DNA of 64,000 bases, from contig OX326959.1 in assembly GCA_946800325.1 (NCBI GenBank), forward strand, positions 54,019,276 through 54,083,275. The letters are read 5' to 3'. Both the position numbers and the translations under genes were made by a program. Origin of the DNA: Luzula sylvatica. Lineage: Eukaryota > Streptophyta > Magnoliopsida > Poales > Juncaceae. Below the pieces are notes generated by a model. It was not told where the DNA came from. It searched no databases and saw only the letters and a program-made list of their open reading frames with translations. Of the stretch, positions 1 through 12,172 are shown piece after piece. How positions within the stretch are numbered: the stretch's first letter is position 1; each line of letters opens with the position of its first letter.

Positions 1-924
1 TAAAGTTGGCATTTCTTGGTGATCTTTTCTTCTCAATAGTTTCCTGACTTCCACCCCCCTGACTTCTACCCTTGGCCCCAACCCTTGCAATCGTCGAACT
101 CAAATCACAATCCATGACCCTGTCCAAAATAATATAAATAATAAATACGCAAAATCACTCAAAAATCATTAACAAATGTGAGATATTTTTTCATATTTAA
201 GAATCAAACGAGAATTAAGAGCCCTTACTTGTTTTTCTTCAAATAGTTGTTTTCTTTTTCAGATTGAAGATTCGACATAGCTTGAGTTATATTTGAAATA
301 CATTTGAAATACTGTTAATTGTAGAACCTGAAAAAAAAACTTGAGTTATATTTTTCAGAGCTAAGAACCAAATGAGATCTAAAACCCTTACTTGTTTTTT
401 CTTCAAATGGTTGTGTTGTCTTTTTTCTCAAATGGGGAAGAATCGGATGAGCACGAGAAAGCTATCGATATGGATGTCTTTGAAAAGGAAAAAGCGAGCA
501 CAATATTTTGATGTATTTGTACGAGCGATTTAGCCAGCAGATCGACGGAAATAGACCCACGAAATCATTTCTAGGTTTTGTTCTTTAGTTTGGGGAAGAA
601 GAAATGTTTATGGAGGGAAGAGAAACCTGAGAGAGTAAATAATAATTTTTTATGGCACGCTAGATAAAGAAACAAAATAGGAAGGGGTATTTTCGTCACA
701 ATTTGTGTGGGGATCCGTGGAATAATTCTATTCCGCCTAAAGTTTGGAATAGCACTTTTCCACATTTCCAAGTTTTTATTCCGAGATATTCCACTCATGT
801 TCGGTTGGAATAGGGCATTTAATCCGCTCTATTCCTCTATTCCGCCTTATTCCACTGCAAACGAACAGGCCCGAAGGGACTCCGAGGATATAAAAAATTG
901 TTGTGTTATAATTAACCCACCCAA
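1..924. other. Non-genic flank left of the LINE
   Basis: I see no supportable gene here. AT-rich DNA with short open frames only. Around 707-880 there is a run of repeated 'tggaata/attcc' motifs ending in a 'cgaacaggccc' end-like sequence that resembles the edge of a hAT-type element, but no partner end was found. Confidence 0.5.
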
Positions 925-933
925 TCTTAAATT
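925..933. repeat. LINE target-site duplication, 3' side
   Basis: TCTTAAATT, repeated exactly at 11628-11636. It directly abuts the T-run that is the LINE poly(A) tail. Confidence 0.85.
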
Positions 934-1061
934 TTTTTTTTTTTTTTTTTGCAAAAATGTCCTTAGGCTATATTAATACAAGGTCACATTATATAAAATT
1001 AGAAATGCGCATAAACCACATGACTACAAATAAATCGGCTTTTTAATTAAAATCCTAGCCT

Positions 1062-1595
1062 TCAAGACGAAAAAAAACTACCACGAAATGAAAGATTGTC
1101 AATCCGCGCTTGCCGTGCTAGTGCATCCGCCCTCGTGTTATCCTTTCGGGGAATATGATAGAAGTTCCAACCAATTTCCGTCCTCGCCAATGCTCTACAA
1201 TCTTGGAGTTGGAAATAAATTCGCCAATCCAAGTCAAGGATGAAGTTTTTCATGCCTTGAATGAGGGATATATTATCACATAAAATCGAACAGGATTTAA
1301 TTTGTGATGATTTGAGGTAATGGAGAGCTTCTATGCAAGCTTTCAATTCGGCATGAAGGGGAGATATGGCTTGAGAAGGTATGCTCGCGGAAAAAGTGAT
1401 CTCCTCGCCTTTCATCACTATAAACTCTAACCCCGCACCATCAACATTCCAAGAGCCATCAACATGACAAACATCCTCATCTTCTTTTATGCAACCATTG
1501 TTGGTTCCAAGGATATTGATCTCTCGAAATGGATTATTTGCTTGAGTTATTCCATGAACCATGCAAGTTATTGTTGAAGGAGTGTGGCGGATATT
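1062..1595 (-). pseudogene. LINE ORF2 C-terminal RNase H domain, cut off by the Copia insertion
   Basis: A minus-strand frame of about 170 residues carrying a plant LINE-type RNase H (RVT_3 family). The acidic catalytic residues look intact: VDGSW (Asp), LHAELKA (Glu), LCDNISL (Asp) and RADALAR (Asp), with HIPRKDN before the last. The first codons (ATC CGC CAC, around 1592-1584) continue exactly from the CAA AAT at 7615-7610 once the Copia insertion and one copy of its 5-bp duplication are removed. An isolated reading of this frame as a host RNase H gene would be wrong. Confidence 0.9.
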
Positions 1596-2270
1596 TGTTG
1601 GGAATTATCCCGACCCCGGCCCCGCGCAGCGGATATGAAGGCCCGGTCCGGTTCCCATAATCCAAGATCACGCTTCGATATGGAGGGTACGATGCAAAGT
1701 AGGATAGACGATTACCAGCGTGAAATTGATCACGCACGACGGGTTGATCGCTCTCATCCTTTTCTTCTTTCCGTGTCACGTTGGTGACTAGCCCGTACGT
1801 CCCATACCGCACGTCTCCCACCGTTTCGACACGCTTCGGGTTGTCTTTGTGCGTTCCATGCCCGCATGCTTCCACAGCCCGTTACTCGTTTACTTCTCCG
1901 GTTTGATCACAACGAAGAGCCACATGTGTCGCTGTTGGGGAATATCCTCGACCCCGGGCCCGCGCAGCGGAATGAAGGCCCGGTTCGATTCCCCGATTCC
2001 CGAGATCACGCCACGACTTCGAGGGTACGATGCGAATAGAATGACAGATTCATACCAGTGCCAAATTGATGGCACACGAAGGGTTGATCGCCGCCTTCTA
2101 TTTCCTTCGGTGTCACGTTGGTGACTAGCCCGTACGTCCCATACCGCACGTCTCCCACCGTTTCGACACGCCTCGGGTTGTCTTCGTGCGTTCCATGCCC
2201 GCATGATTCCACAGCCCGTTACTCAATTACTTCTCCGGTTTGATCACAACGAAGAGCCACATGTGTCGCT
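1596..2270. repeat. Two-copy tandem repeat, about 337 bp per copy
   Basis: Copy 1 is 1596-1932 and copy 2 is 1933-2270. Both begin TGTTGGG and end in 'cacatgtgtcgct'. They share long near-identical blocks, for example the stretch containing 'gactagcccgtacgtccc'. The short frames on both strands here are products of the repeat, not genes. Confidence 0.85.
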
Positions 2271-3025
2271 CCTCTACCCGTATCCACCGTGAGTCGTAGC
2301 ACCTCGGTCGCGGATGCACCTGCCTAGACGATGCACCGGCGAACTTGCATGATTGCGTTTCGATTCTCTAGACGGAGAAAATTCTTTTCTCCTTCTCTCT
2401 CAATCTCTTCGCACTCTTTCATCAAGTGATTAGAGTCTCTTTATTTCTGGATTAATTCTAAATTAACTCCATTAATTTTCTGGTTGAACTAATCTAATTA
2501 TTCAACTGGTTGGACTGATGAGAGAGAGAGAAACATCCTATATATACTCCATAGGATAAGGATGGGCCAAAAGGTATGTATATCTTCTATACACCTTTTC
2601 AAACAGAAAACTGCATACACCCTTTCAGTAATCTGTCAGAACGAAAATATTAAATCGTTCCAACCGACTTTGAACATTTACGAAAGTTGTAGATAATCTA
2701 ATTATCTTTCCAACCCAATTTGGCCCAGCCCAATTGGAGTTCGGACCCGAAAGTTGCGGCCGTTTTACTGACTGTATGTCAAACTGTCGCACCCTTTCGG
2801 TATTTCATTAGAACGATACTGATACTTCGCTCAAATGAAATATATTACAACATCCAAGTTTTAGATAATCTCATTATCTAACTAACCCAATTTGAACCAT
2901 TCAAATCGGAGTTTCCTACTGAAAGTTATACCAGTTTTACTAATCTGTTTCGTATGCCCACGAACGCGTACGTTCGTTTGTCTTACGTACCATTTTAGCG
3001 ATGATCCAAAACTGTATTTCCTTCG
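1596..3025 (-). repeat. Copia 3' LTR with an internal tandem duplication
   Basis: Left-hand LTR, about 1.43 kb. Its right part (about 2700-3025) matches 7285-7607 with scattered substitutions. Its left part holds a tandem duplication of about 337 bp (1596-1932 and 1933-2270). The terminal CA/TG at 3025 is mutated (CG on the minus strand in place of TG). Confidence 0.75.
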
Positions 3026-3037
3026 GTCTCCCACTCA

Positions 3038-6000
3038 GTTTCAGATTTACCTAAAAGGTACTCATGTATATCACATATACACTATATCAGAGAATCTGGC
3101 CCGCGTATCAAATACGCTAAAGCCATGCACATCCAATGTGCAAAAACTTGCAATCAAGCCCGACATAGTACGACTCGTTGTGTGACCGTGTAGGTTCGTT
3201 TAACGATGGCAGTAGGCCGTTTCCATGGCACTACAAGCCCATGAGCGGGATCTAGTCACTCCATCATGGCTACCCATGTTAAAACGAAAAATGATTGTGA
3301 TCATTGTGCCTATCTCGAATAGCGGTTACTAGTTCTCTTGTTTGCGATATCCGTTAATCAAAAGGCATGGTAATAGTCATCCTTATAATTTGATTAACTA
3401 TACTTATTCCCCGATTCCGAGTTGATTTAACAAATTTCAATCGATATTAACCATTAATATCATTGACTCTGGCCAGAGATTTCGTTAATCGACTCATCGA
3501 GCGGCGCCTAAGAGATATCTCTTCCTTTCGGAATAAACAATTCCTATCTTGGAGACTCACATTGAATTCCGTGTTTCGGACAATACCCAATGATGACCCT
3601 TTTAACTCCCTGTTACGGTGAGCGTAAGATCATATCAAAGCAATGTGTTACGCACGTAACGCAATCAGTGATCCCCTCAAGTATGAAGAATCTAAAACCC
3701 CATCCGTCACAAGTCCATCTATAATGACTAAACCATGTCATGGACTCGCGGCTTTGGTCATATCCAATATATGTAACCTAACATATATCTACGTTCCCGA
3801 TTCGACAAGCACCTTGTCCCATGATTAGCAAAACATAATCATCTCCTCGGCAAACGTACTAGTGTACGCGTTCAGTCTATCCAATAATAGAAATGCTTCT
3901 CTCTTAAGCAAGCTGATCCGCGACTAGGGATGTTTAGAAATGACACTTTAAGTGTGACGGTTTCGCTGCACATGGTCCTCAACCATGTCGACGTCCACAC
4001 AAGTTCAAATCAAGGTTCATGTAACAATCATATTACACAACCCGCACACTGTTTTCATATAAGGTGAATGCATATTTAATTTAAGTAAACAAAATTTTTA
4101 AAAGGAATGCATTCATATGGACTAAGTATTTGGGTCATACAACGTTTACCTATGGGTATCTCCATACCCATAACCTGCGAGGACTATCGTATTAGATAAC
4201 TACACTCTACTCTCTTCTTCCTCCTCTAGGTATCTCCATACCCATAGTCATCGCATGACAGTCACGCGCGACTAGAGAGAGCGGTCTTGTAAACGGGTCC
4301 GCACGTTCCCGCTAGTGTTAATCATCATCAGGATTGGAACATTTCCAATACCTACGATCACATCTTTTCATAAAATTTCATGGATCAAATGAAATTTTCT
4401 GAGTATTGGCTAGAAGTGGTTGTGACCTCGGCATTTTTGGCTTGTACTATTGCGTCTCACGCAATAAACAACCATAAATCCGATAACTCGTGACTACTAG
4501 AGTTTGGTCATGTATCCTTGATCCATACCACTTCCTTTTGCGATTAATAACCGCAATATACTCGCCACCGTAAATAGAATCATACCACTTACTATTACGT
4601 ATATGCGTATTCCTATCCATGTCGGTTCTTCATCTTGAAAAACCCACTCACATTTCACGGGTCTAACCCAGAAAGTAATGAAATCAAGTTCTAAACTTGA
4701 TAATTCACATGGATCGAATCTCAGATTTCATGACACCATGTCATGTCGAATCAACTTTTCATAGCATCCTTGTAGGATATCGAATCATCATATGATTTCG
4801 ATCTATCATCATTAGCCACGATAAATCCGTATTTACCGGCTTATGATATAGCCTACTTGATCTACGAAAAATTCCTTTGTGTGTTCGACTTGCGTTCATC
4901 GACTCTTGATGAAGCCATGTCAACTTTCATCGGTACAATGTTCATTTTCAAATCTCGAACTCTTTCGAGATTTATTCTACTCCCACTAGCCCGCATAGAG
5001 ATAAATGGCACCAAGTTCCAAACTTGTGCGCATCTAGTCCTCCTCCAAGAAGGCATCTCTTCGAGCCACGAAAATCTAATTTTCGTCAGGACGTTAGAAC
5101 TAATACCCTTTAGTTACCTTAAGGATACACGAACAATTTCCAGATTTGGGATTGAGTTTAACCGAAACAAATTTCGAATTATACTCACATCCTCAAATCT
5201 GTACAAGTGACAACTTCGGAACCATTCCGATCCATATCTCATATGGCGTCTTTTGTACCGATTAGAAGGTTTATGGTGCATATCTTAATGCAACCATTCA
5301 TTAGTGCCGCAGTCTCAAGGGCGTATCCCCAAAATATTTTTGGGAGATCCTATTGGCTTATCATTTATCGAACCATGTCCAACATGCGTTCATTTCCTCT
5401 TTTCGGACACATTTCAATGTTCCGAATAAGGCAATCGTGAAACGATTCCACAATCATAAATGATCATCAATATTCATAACTCAAATATCGCCTCTTCGAT
5501 CCTATCGAATGGTTTAGCTCAAATACTCGCCTTCTCGATCCTATCGAAAAGCTTTGATTTTCTTGCTTAGTTGATTTTGTATTTCGTTTTTGAAACTCTT
5601 TGAACCTTTCAAAAGTCTCCGTTTCGGCACGCATTAAATAGATATTTCCATATCTAATTTAACCGTCCATAAACAGAACAAAATACTGATAGCCTCCTCT
5701 TGCCTCGGAACTTATCGGAACATTACATCTAAATGTAATTTCCAATAATTCGTTGGATCTTTCTCCAACCTTTGGGGAATGATGCCATAGTCATCTTGCC
5801 TAATAAATAAGTATCGCATTAATCAATCGAATCTAATTCGGATGATTCTAGTAATCCATCATATGGAATCTAGATACGCGAATCTCGTTTATATGGCCAA
5901 GACGGCAATGCCAAAAGAAGCAATCAACCTCTTGGTTTAATCCTCCTCGGATTTCACCATTCTTTGAGTCATTAGTTTGGACAAATCTTTGTCCGAACTT

Positions 6001-7284
6001 TCTGTTTGGAAAACATTTTCCCAAAATACCCTTAGACATACATTTCTTTCGATCCCTTCTTTGAATTACAAGGACATCCACGCATCTATATACATTGGAT
6101 TCCTCGGATACTCCGAGCATCTCCAATTCAATTTTAAATCACATCTCATGCAATTTCGGGATCGACTTATCTATCGAATGCATATGATATTCGGTCACGA
6201 CGATCAAATCTCGTACCATCAACACACGAGTGTTAATCCAAGACCCATAAGGCGTCTCAAAATTAACCTACTCTTTGAGCCGCATTGAATAATTCAACGC
6301 GCTCTAACTCTTGAAACTATTTCATGAGCGTTGTGTTTTACTTTCATATACACCCGAATTCTCAAAACAATTTTGAGAAATATGCGTCTATACATGCCAC
6401 CACAAGGCACGTAATATCGTTCGATTCCTTCTTAAAGTTTATCGAACCCGGCTTTCTCTAAAGCCAAAGCCTCAAGCCCCGAATCTACCATTTCCGTGTC
6501 CAACACGTTCCTTTAAGTCTAAGAACCATTCTTTGACCATCAAGGTTAATCATGGCAATTCTGGCCCAAAAGCTATTTATAATATCGATCTCATCGATAT
6601 ATTTGGTGTTGCTAGAAAACATAATTCTAAACGGATGATGAAGATTAACTCCTAACCGTGCGTACTTAATCTATATGCTTATATGATGAATATATGATAG
6701 TATTATTTTATCGAATCGATAACCCTCATACCGATACGGGACTCCAAGTCCATAACACTCAAGACCCATATTTTACGATCCTCCCATAAGTGACTATGGC
6801 CGACAAATGAGATCTCGATATTTTAGGTAGGATTAAATCCAATCGTATCCAATACGACTCTCGTTCCTTTATAGAATTTCGGTGACGAATCGTATCCAAT
6901 ACAATCCATGTTCCGTGTGTGCATTCTATCTATGCCCCGAACTCCAATCGGATTGGCTTGGACGGTTAAGTCATAACCATATCCATCGTATCGTTCAATT
7001 GAACTACTCACGTGCCCGACTATGGCCTGAAACCACGTGAGTACCCAATTAACGCTTACCACCCGCACCAATATATACAATAGTACGTGCCCGACTATGG
7101 CCTGAAACCACGCACTATGTCATATCAATCTCGATGGTTGTGGATATGGAAGGCATTTCCATGACTTAAATATTATGAGGGATCATGCCATTGCATGTTT
7201 CTAAATTTGTGACATAATCATATTATATCACTATCACAAGATTTTCAATATGCATATGATTTTATTTTGGAGTCTAATTATTAT
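3038..7284 (-). pseudogene. Copia internal region (gag-pol remnants)
   Basis: No open frame longer than about 120 residues survives. On the minus strand the GAG-pre-integrase motif WHCRLGHINE is clear at about 5880-5930. The reverse transcriptase part near 4860-5060 is weak, and the integrase that should lie between them is unreadable by eye. Plus-strand frames in this interval are shadows. Confidence 0.6.
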
Positions 7285-7607
7285 TATCTTTCCAACCCAA
7301 TTTGGCCCAGCCCAATTTGACTTCGGACCCGAAAGTTACGGCCGTTTTACTGACTGTATTTCAAACTGTCGCACCCTTTCGGTATTCCATTAGAGCGACA
7401 CTGATACTTCGCTCAAATGAAATATATTACGATATGAAAGTTCTAGCTAATCTCATTATCTAACTAACCCAATTTGAACCATTCAAATCTGAGTTCCCTA
7501 CTGAAAGTTATACCAGTTTTACTAATCTGTTTCGTATGCCCACGAACGCGTACGTTCGTTTGTCCTACGTACCATTTTAGCGTTGATCCAAAACTGTATT
7601 TCCTTCA
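7285..7607 (-). repeat. Truncated Copia 5' LTR
   Basis: Direct match to about 2700-3025, including 'caacccaatttggcccagcc', the 'cacgaacgcgtacgttcgtt' block and the terminal 'ctgtatttccttc'. The remaining LTR sequence expected to its left is absent, so a deletion removed most of this LTR. Confidence 0.75.
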
Positions 7608-10600
7608 ATATTTTGGAATATAAATTCACATCTACATTTCCATATAGCCCATAAAGTATTGGCAAAGATGTCAAATTTCGCTTCGTCGAGGTTTTTACTT
7701 ACATGAAAAATCACTTCTTTGGGGTTACTACAAACATTGTCAACTCGTAAGCTAAGCCAGGACATGAACCAAACTAACCTTGATTGTTGACATAAAAAAT
7801 CCATATGTAAGGTGTCTTCATCTTCATTGAGACATCGCTTACATGTGGGTGAGATATAGTTAATTCGTCGATGAAGATTCATGTTAGTAGGTAGTGCATT
7901 TAAGCAAAGCCGCCAAAGAAAAACGGCCACCCGAGGAGAGATGATTTTATTGCGCCAAATATTAGCCCAAAGTTTTTCAGATTCGGGTAGAAGGGTTTGC
8001 GGACGAGGGCATAGTTGGCGATATGCATTTTTGACCGAGAACACCCCATTAGTTGAACACGTCCAAACCAACTTATCTTTTTGTAAGAGAGAGGATGACG
8101 AGATGGGAGTATTTGCGAGAATTTCAAGTGTTTTAGATGGTCCGAAATATTCAAGAAGTAGTGGTATGTTCCAACAAGCTAGCTCTTGGTTAATGAATTC
8201 AGAAACATACATGTTGCGGTGGCGGAGATTTTGTGGGTCATCGTTTTCCCATTGCCGGTACCAAGGCGAGCCAATTGCCAAGCATGACTCACCATTTCCA
8301 ATTATCCTTGAAGTATACTCTTTGATCAATTAGATTTCTCCAAAATTTCGTTGCTAAACCTCGTCGTTTCGTGTGCCAAAATGAGTTGTGAGGGAAATAT
8401 TTAGCCTTAACAACGTGAACCCACGGTTTATCGATATTGGAGATAAGGTACCAAAAACTTTTTTGAATTAGAGCTTGATTGAAACCCAATAAATTGCGGA
8501 TACCCAAACCTCCCTCTTCTTGTGGTCTCGCTATTTTTTCCCATTTGCAAAGAGCAAGAAAACGGCCGTCTTGCTTTCCCCACCAAAATCTACGAATGAT
8601 TCGCGTGATTTTTAGTATTGTATTTTTTGGTAAAATCTCTGTGGACATCGTGTAAATTGGTATGGCTTGGAGAACGGATTTTATAAGGACAAGGCGACCC
8701 GCATGTGAAACAGTTTGCATTTTCCAACCGGAGAGTTTTTGTTGCACTTGTTGGATAATATTATGCGTGTTCATCTTGCCGTTTCAACGAATAAAAACGC
8801 CCAGATAGCGTTCAATTTTGTCAACTTTTGTACCACCCAAGGTAGCAAGCACCGCATCTTGACTCTCAAGGGATACATTTTTACTAAACCAAAGTTTGGA
8901 TTTACTCGGATTAATTTGTTGACCAGAGACAAGACCAAAAGAATGGAGAGCCGCATTAATCCTTTCCGTCTCGTGAGAACTTGCGGCGGCGAAAATGGTA
9001 AGGTCATCGGCATATAAGGAGTGATTGATCTTTGGAGAGGAGAATGTTATTTTAACTCCTTCAATATAATTCGAGTTCGTAGCAAAATTTAGGGAACGAG
9101 ATAACAAATTCATACCCAAAATAAATAGGTACGGAGATAAAGGGCATCCTTGACGTAAACCTCGGTGCGGCTTGAAAAAACCATCACCTCGACCATTCAT
9201 AAGGATTGTAAATTTCGCACTTCGCATACAAGCATCGATTAATTTGGAAATATGCGAGGGGAAATTGTATTGGAGAAGAATCGCATTAATAAATTCCCAA
9301 CTCATACGATCAAATGCTTTTGATAAATCCGCTTTGAGCGCAAAAGATGGGACGCCAAAATTACGTTGACTAAATGAGTGTAGCACATCCTTAAGTAGAA
9401 TTATATTGTCGGAAATGAGGCGTTGTGGTAGGAAGGCACTTTGTTCATTGGAAATAACGGTCATGAGGGTCGGTCGAATTCGGGTGACAAGGATTTTAGC
9501 AATGATTTTATAAACCATATTAAGGACGCTAATCGGTCGATAATCATTAAGAGTTTGAGGTACTCTTACTTTGGGTATAATAACCATGTTCCGAGATCCT
9601 TGGGGAGTATTCCGGTTCGGAAAAATGCATGGATCGTGGTGGATATAGGTAGGAAGAGATCGGAGAGATCGGAGAGGAAAGCTTTAATAAATCTACCCGT
9701 CACACCATCCGGGCCCGGGCTTTTGTCGGGGCCTAGATCCTTGATGGCCGCCAAAATTTCCTCATTTGAAAGTGCGCTGTCCATTAGGGACCGATCGGCT
9801 TCGGATATTTTGGGTAACGAGTCAAGGAAAACCGACGAATAAATGTGTGATAAGGGTGATAACTCTTGAAACGAAGAAATGGATTTGTAGTGACGCACAA
9901 AAGCACGGCGTATGGATGTCTCATCGCCGAGCCATGTACCATCGTTGAGTTGAAGTGAGCGGATAGTATTTTGGCGACGACGAATAGAGGTAAGTTGGTG
10001 GAAGTACTTGGTATTTCGATCACCACTAAGTACCCAATTAGCACGAGATCTTTGATGCCAATAAACTTCGATTTGGTCAAGGGTGTTTTCGTGTATGTTA
10101 TGTAGCTCTTTTTGTCTTACAAGATTGTCATGAGAAGGTAATTGGCTTTGCGTTAGAAGCATTTCTTCTTCGATAGTTTTAAGTCGTTCAAGGGGGCAAA
10201 TTCTCAAATTCTTCCAAAAAGAGAGTCCGGTTTTCATGCGCGAGTAAGCATCCTCCCAAGTCGCGTTGGCGGATCCAAGGTGATCATGTACCACCTCTTT
10301 GAAATCGGGTTCATGGATCCACCAATGCTCAATTCGGAATGGTTTTTTGAAGCTTTTAGTTGGTACGTTGGTGCGCAAAAGAATAGGGTGATGATCACTA
10401 TGGAACCTAGGGATATGTAAAACATTGGCATCGGGATATAATTCGTTCATGGCGACGTTGACTAAACATCGGTCCAACCGTTGTCTAATGTATTGTCCGC
10501 GAAATCTTCTATTCGCCCAAGTGTACGCTGGTCCGTTGCAACCAAGATCAATGAGACCATTTCGATTGATAATGTTAACAAATCGCCTATTATTCGCATT

Positions 10601-11095
10601 AAAAGAAGAAGAGCCACCCTCTTTTTCGCTCATAGAAGTAATCGCGTTGAGATCTCCAATAATACACGCAGGTTCATTAGACTGAAATTGGTTCTCAATC
10701 ATCTCCCAAATTGCAGGGTTACTAACCCGGTGTGGATCTCCGTAGACACAAAGTAACTTCCATTTGCAATTTATTTTCGGGTCGAAAACACAAGCAAAGA
10801 TATAATAAAAGGATTGATCTATGACTTGCACTTGTACATCGTGTTTCCATAAAAGCCAAAGTCCCCCCGAAGAACCTATAGAAGAGACTATCTCATGATT
10901 CGAAAGAGTAAAACCCTTAATCCGATTTTTTGCCTTCGCGGTATTACAACGAGTTTCGGAAATAAAGGCTAAGGACGAACTAGTGCTATGTAGGTAGCGG
11001 CGAAGCATGGATATTGTTGCGCGGCCTCCACTTCCGCAACAATTCCAAGAGAGTATGTCCATCATACCAAATCTTTGACACGAAATCAAAGACAA
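7608..11095 (-). pseudogene. LINE ORF2: endonuclease, reverse transcriptase and zinc-binding part (broken)
   Basis: The endonuclease begins at about 11062 with MDILSWNCCGSGG and includes the SGGLWLLW and SDHHPILL motifs. The reverse transcriptase follows, with the FDRMSWEF region and the catalytic motif SLYADDL near 9010-9030. The zf-RVT region at 7613-8329 shows FLWRLCLNALPT and CKRCLNEDEDTLHM. The frame changes near 9580 (after 'PKDLGTWL') and near 8320, and an in-frame TGA lies at 8784-8786 just after YLGVFIR. The last codons before the Copia insertion join in frame with the RNase H segment at 1062-1592. It would nick target DNA and copy its RNA if intact; here it cannot make a full protein. 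Confidence 0.9.
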
Positions 11096-11627
11096 ATTGA
11101 AATCTTAATCAGCACCGATCAAGGGAAAGAGAATCAGCGCCGATTAGAGTTGATCGAAATCACTGTTCCAAAAGATAAACGCACAAAACGTGCACTGTCT
11201 ATTTGTCAAAATCGCACAAAACGTGCACTGTCACTGTCGAAAATCACTGTCACCGTCGAAAATACTGTTCACTGTCAGAAATCACTGTTCGCGACCGTTG
11301 AATTCACTGTTCCAAAAGAGAAACGCACAAAACGTGCACTGTCTATTTGTCAGAATCGCACAAACGTGCACCGGCACGCCGTCAAAAATCACTGTTCACC
11401 GACGAGAGTACTGTTCATGACCAGAAATCACTGTTCGCCGTCGAAAATCACTGTTCACCGTCGAAATCAGAGGGGAGGAAAACAGCAGCGATTCAGTCTA
11501 GTCACACTGATGGCCTGAACACTCCGGCGAGCAAGAAGGAGCGCCGATTCAGTCGATGGGGATGGTTTGCAGTCTAGGGGTGCAAACTAAGGGGTGCGAG
11601 TAGTTTTCTCTCCGAAAAAAAAAAAAC
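11096..11627 (-). repeat. LINE 5' untranslated region with short internal repeats
   Basis: Several imperfect copies of a motif containing 'aaatcactgttc' and 'cgcacaaaacgtgcactgtc' (plus-strand sense) lie between 11160 and 11470. The repeats create overlapping plus-strand open frames that are not genes. By position this is the LINE 5' UTR/promoter region. Confidence 0.6.
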
Positions 11628-11636
11628 TCTTAAATT
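11628..11636. repeat. LINE target-site duplication, 5' side
   Basis: TCTTAAATT, the exact match to 925-933; it follows the run of A at 11615-11626 that marks the 5' edge of the LINE. Confidence 0.85.
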
Positions 11637-12172
11637 CAACTTTATGCAAATATTACATTCATATCAATTTCTAAATTATAAAATGTGACAAAATTTTGAC
11701 TACTGAGTAATCATTGCTTTTTTATAGTCATAATTATTTTTAATCATTTATGTGTATCTTATTTTACATTATGTTTTAAGTTTTTTTAGAAACCCACGTG
11801 ATTATACATTAATAACATGAACTATTATTATATGATAAATTTACATTATACTAAGTATATTTAATTGTTTATCATTTTACCTAAGATTACGTGATTAAAT
11901 ATAAATACAATGAAAGACGAAAAATTTACATTTGAAATATAAATAACTTAAATATGTAATACTACAAAACATAAAACATAATAATATTTTTAGAATCTAA
12001 TTTTAAGTATCATTATTTATTTAAAAAAAATTATAATTATGCGAATCTCATGTAATACTAAGTAGACTGTACTTGTGTTTAATCAAACAATCTTAATATA
12101 TTATATTTTTTAAAACTAAATAGTTTATCCATCTAAACAACTTCTTAAATCTCTAAACATATGTATATATCT
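11637..12172. other. AT-rich intergenic DNA
   Basis: No gene, RNA gene or clear transposon end seen. Confidence 0.5.

Larger units (their letters stand above)
1596..7607 (-). mobile_element. Decayed Ty1/Copia LTR retrotransposon nested inside the LINE
   Basis: The element is bounded by TG at 1596 and CA at 7607 and flanked by a 5-bp duplication ATATT (1591-1595 and 7608-7612). Pol remnants read on the minus strand. A GAG-pre-integrase motif FWHCRLGHINE lies at 5848-5950, and a region resembling Copia reverse transcriptase ('QVWNLVPF') lies at about 4990-5020, so the 5' LTR is on the right. The 3' LTR on the left spans 1596-3025. The right LTR keeps only 323 bp. A purine-rich tract GAGTGGGAGA (minus strand, about 3027-3036) stands beside the 3' LTR, as in other Copia elements. 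No frame is intact. Confidence 0.85.
934..11627 (-). mobile_element. L1-type LINE (non-LTR retrotransposon), interrupted by a Copia insertion
   Basis: The element reads right to left. Its 5' end is near 11627, followed by a 5' region of about 530 bp rich in short 'aatcactgttc' repeats (plus-strand sense). ORF2 then runs from about 11075 and ends near 1062, and the poly(A) tail appears as a T-run at about 934-950. A 9-bp target duplication, TCTTAAATT, sits at 925-933 and 11628-11636. Without the 6-kb Copia insertion the element is about 4.7 kb. Domain order is endonuclease, reverse transcriptase, zinc-binding RT region, RNase H, as in plant L1 elements. No ORF1 (gag-like) frame is visible, so it may be an internally deleted copy or one with a decayed ORF1. 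ORF2 is broken by two frameshifts and one stop, so it should be inactive. Confidence 0.9.

Noticed and set aside
571..976. Overlapping open frames on both strands near 700-900
   Set aside because: Low-complexity 'tggaata/attcc' repeats and no domain; probably a transposon edge, not genes.
1584..2212. Several frames of 60-110 codons on both strands
   Set aside because: They repeat because the underlying 337-bp LTR segment is tandemly duplicated.
2892..5440. Plus-strand frames over the inner Copia
   Set aside because: The pol motifs that can be read are on the minus strand; plus frames are chance openings.
11075..11577. 147-codon plus-strand frame
   Set aside because: It is the translation of short repeats in the LINE 5' region.
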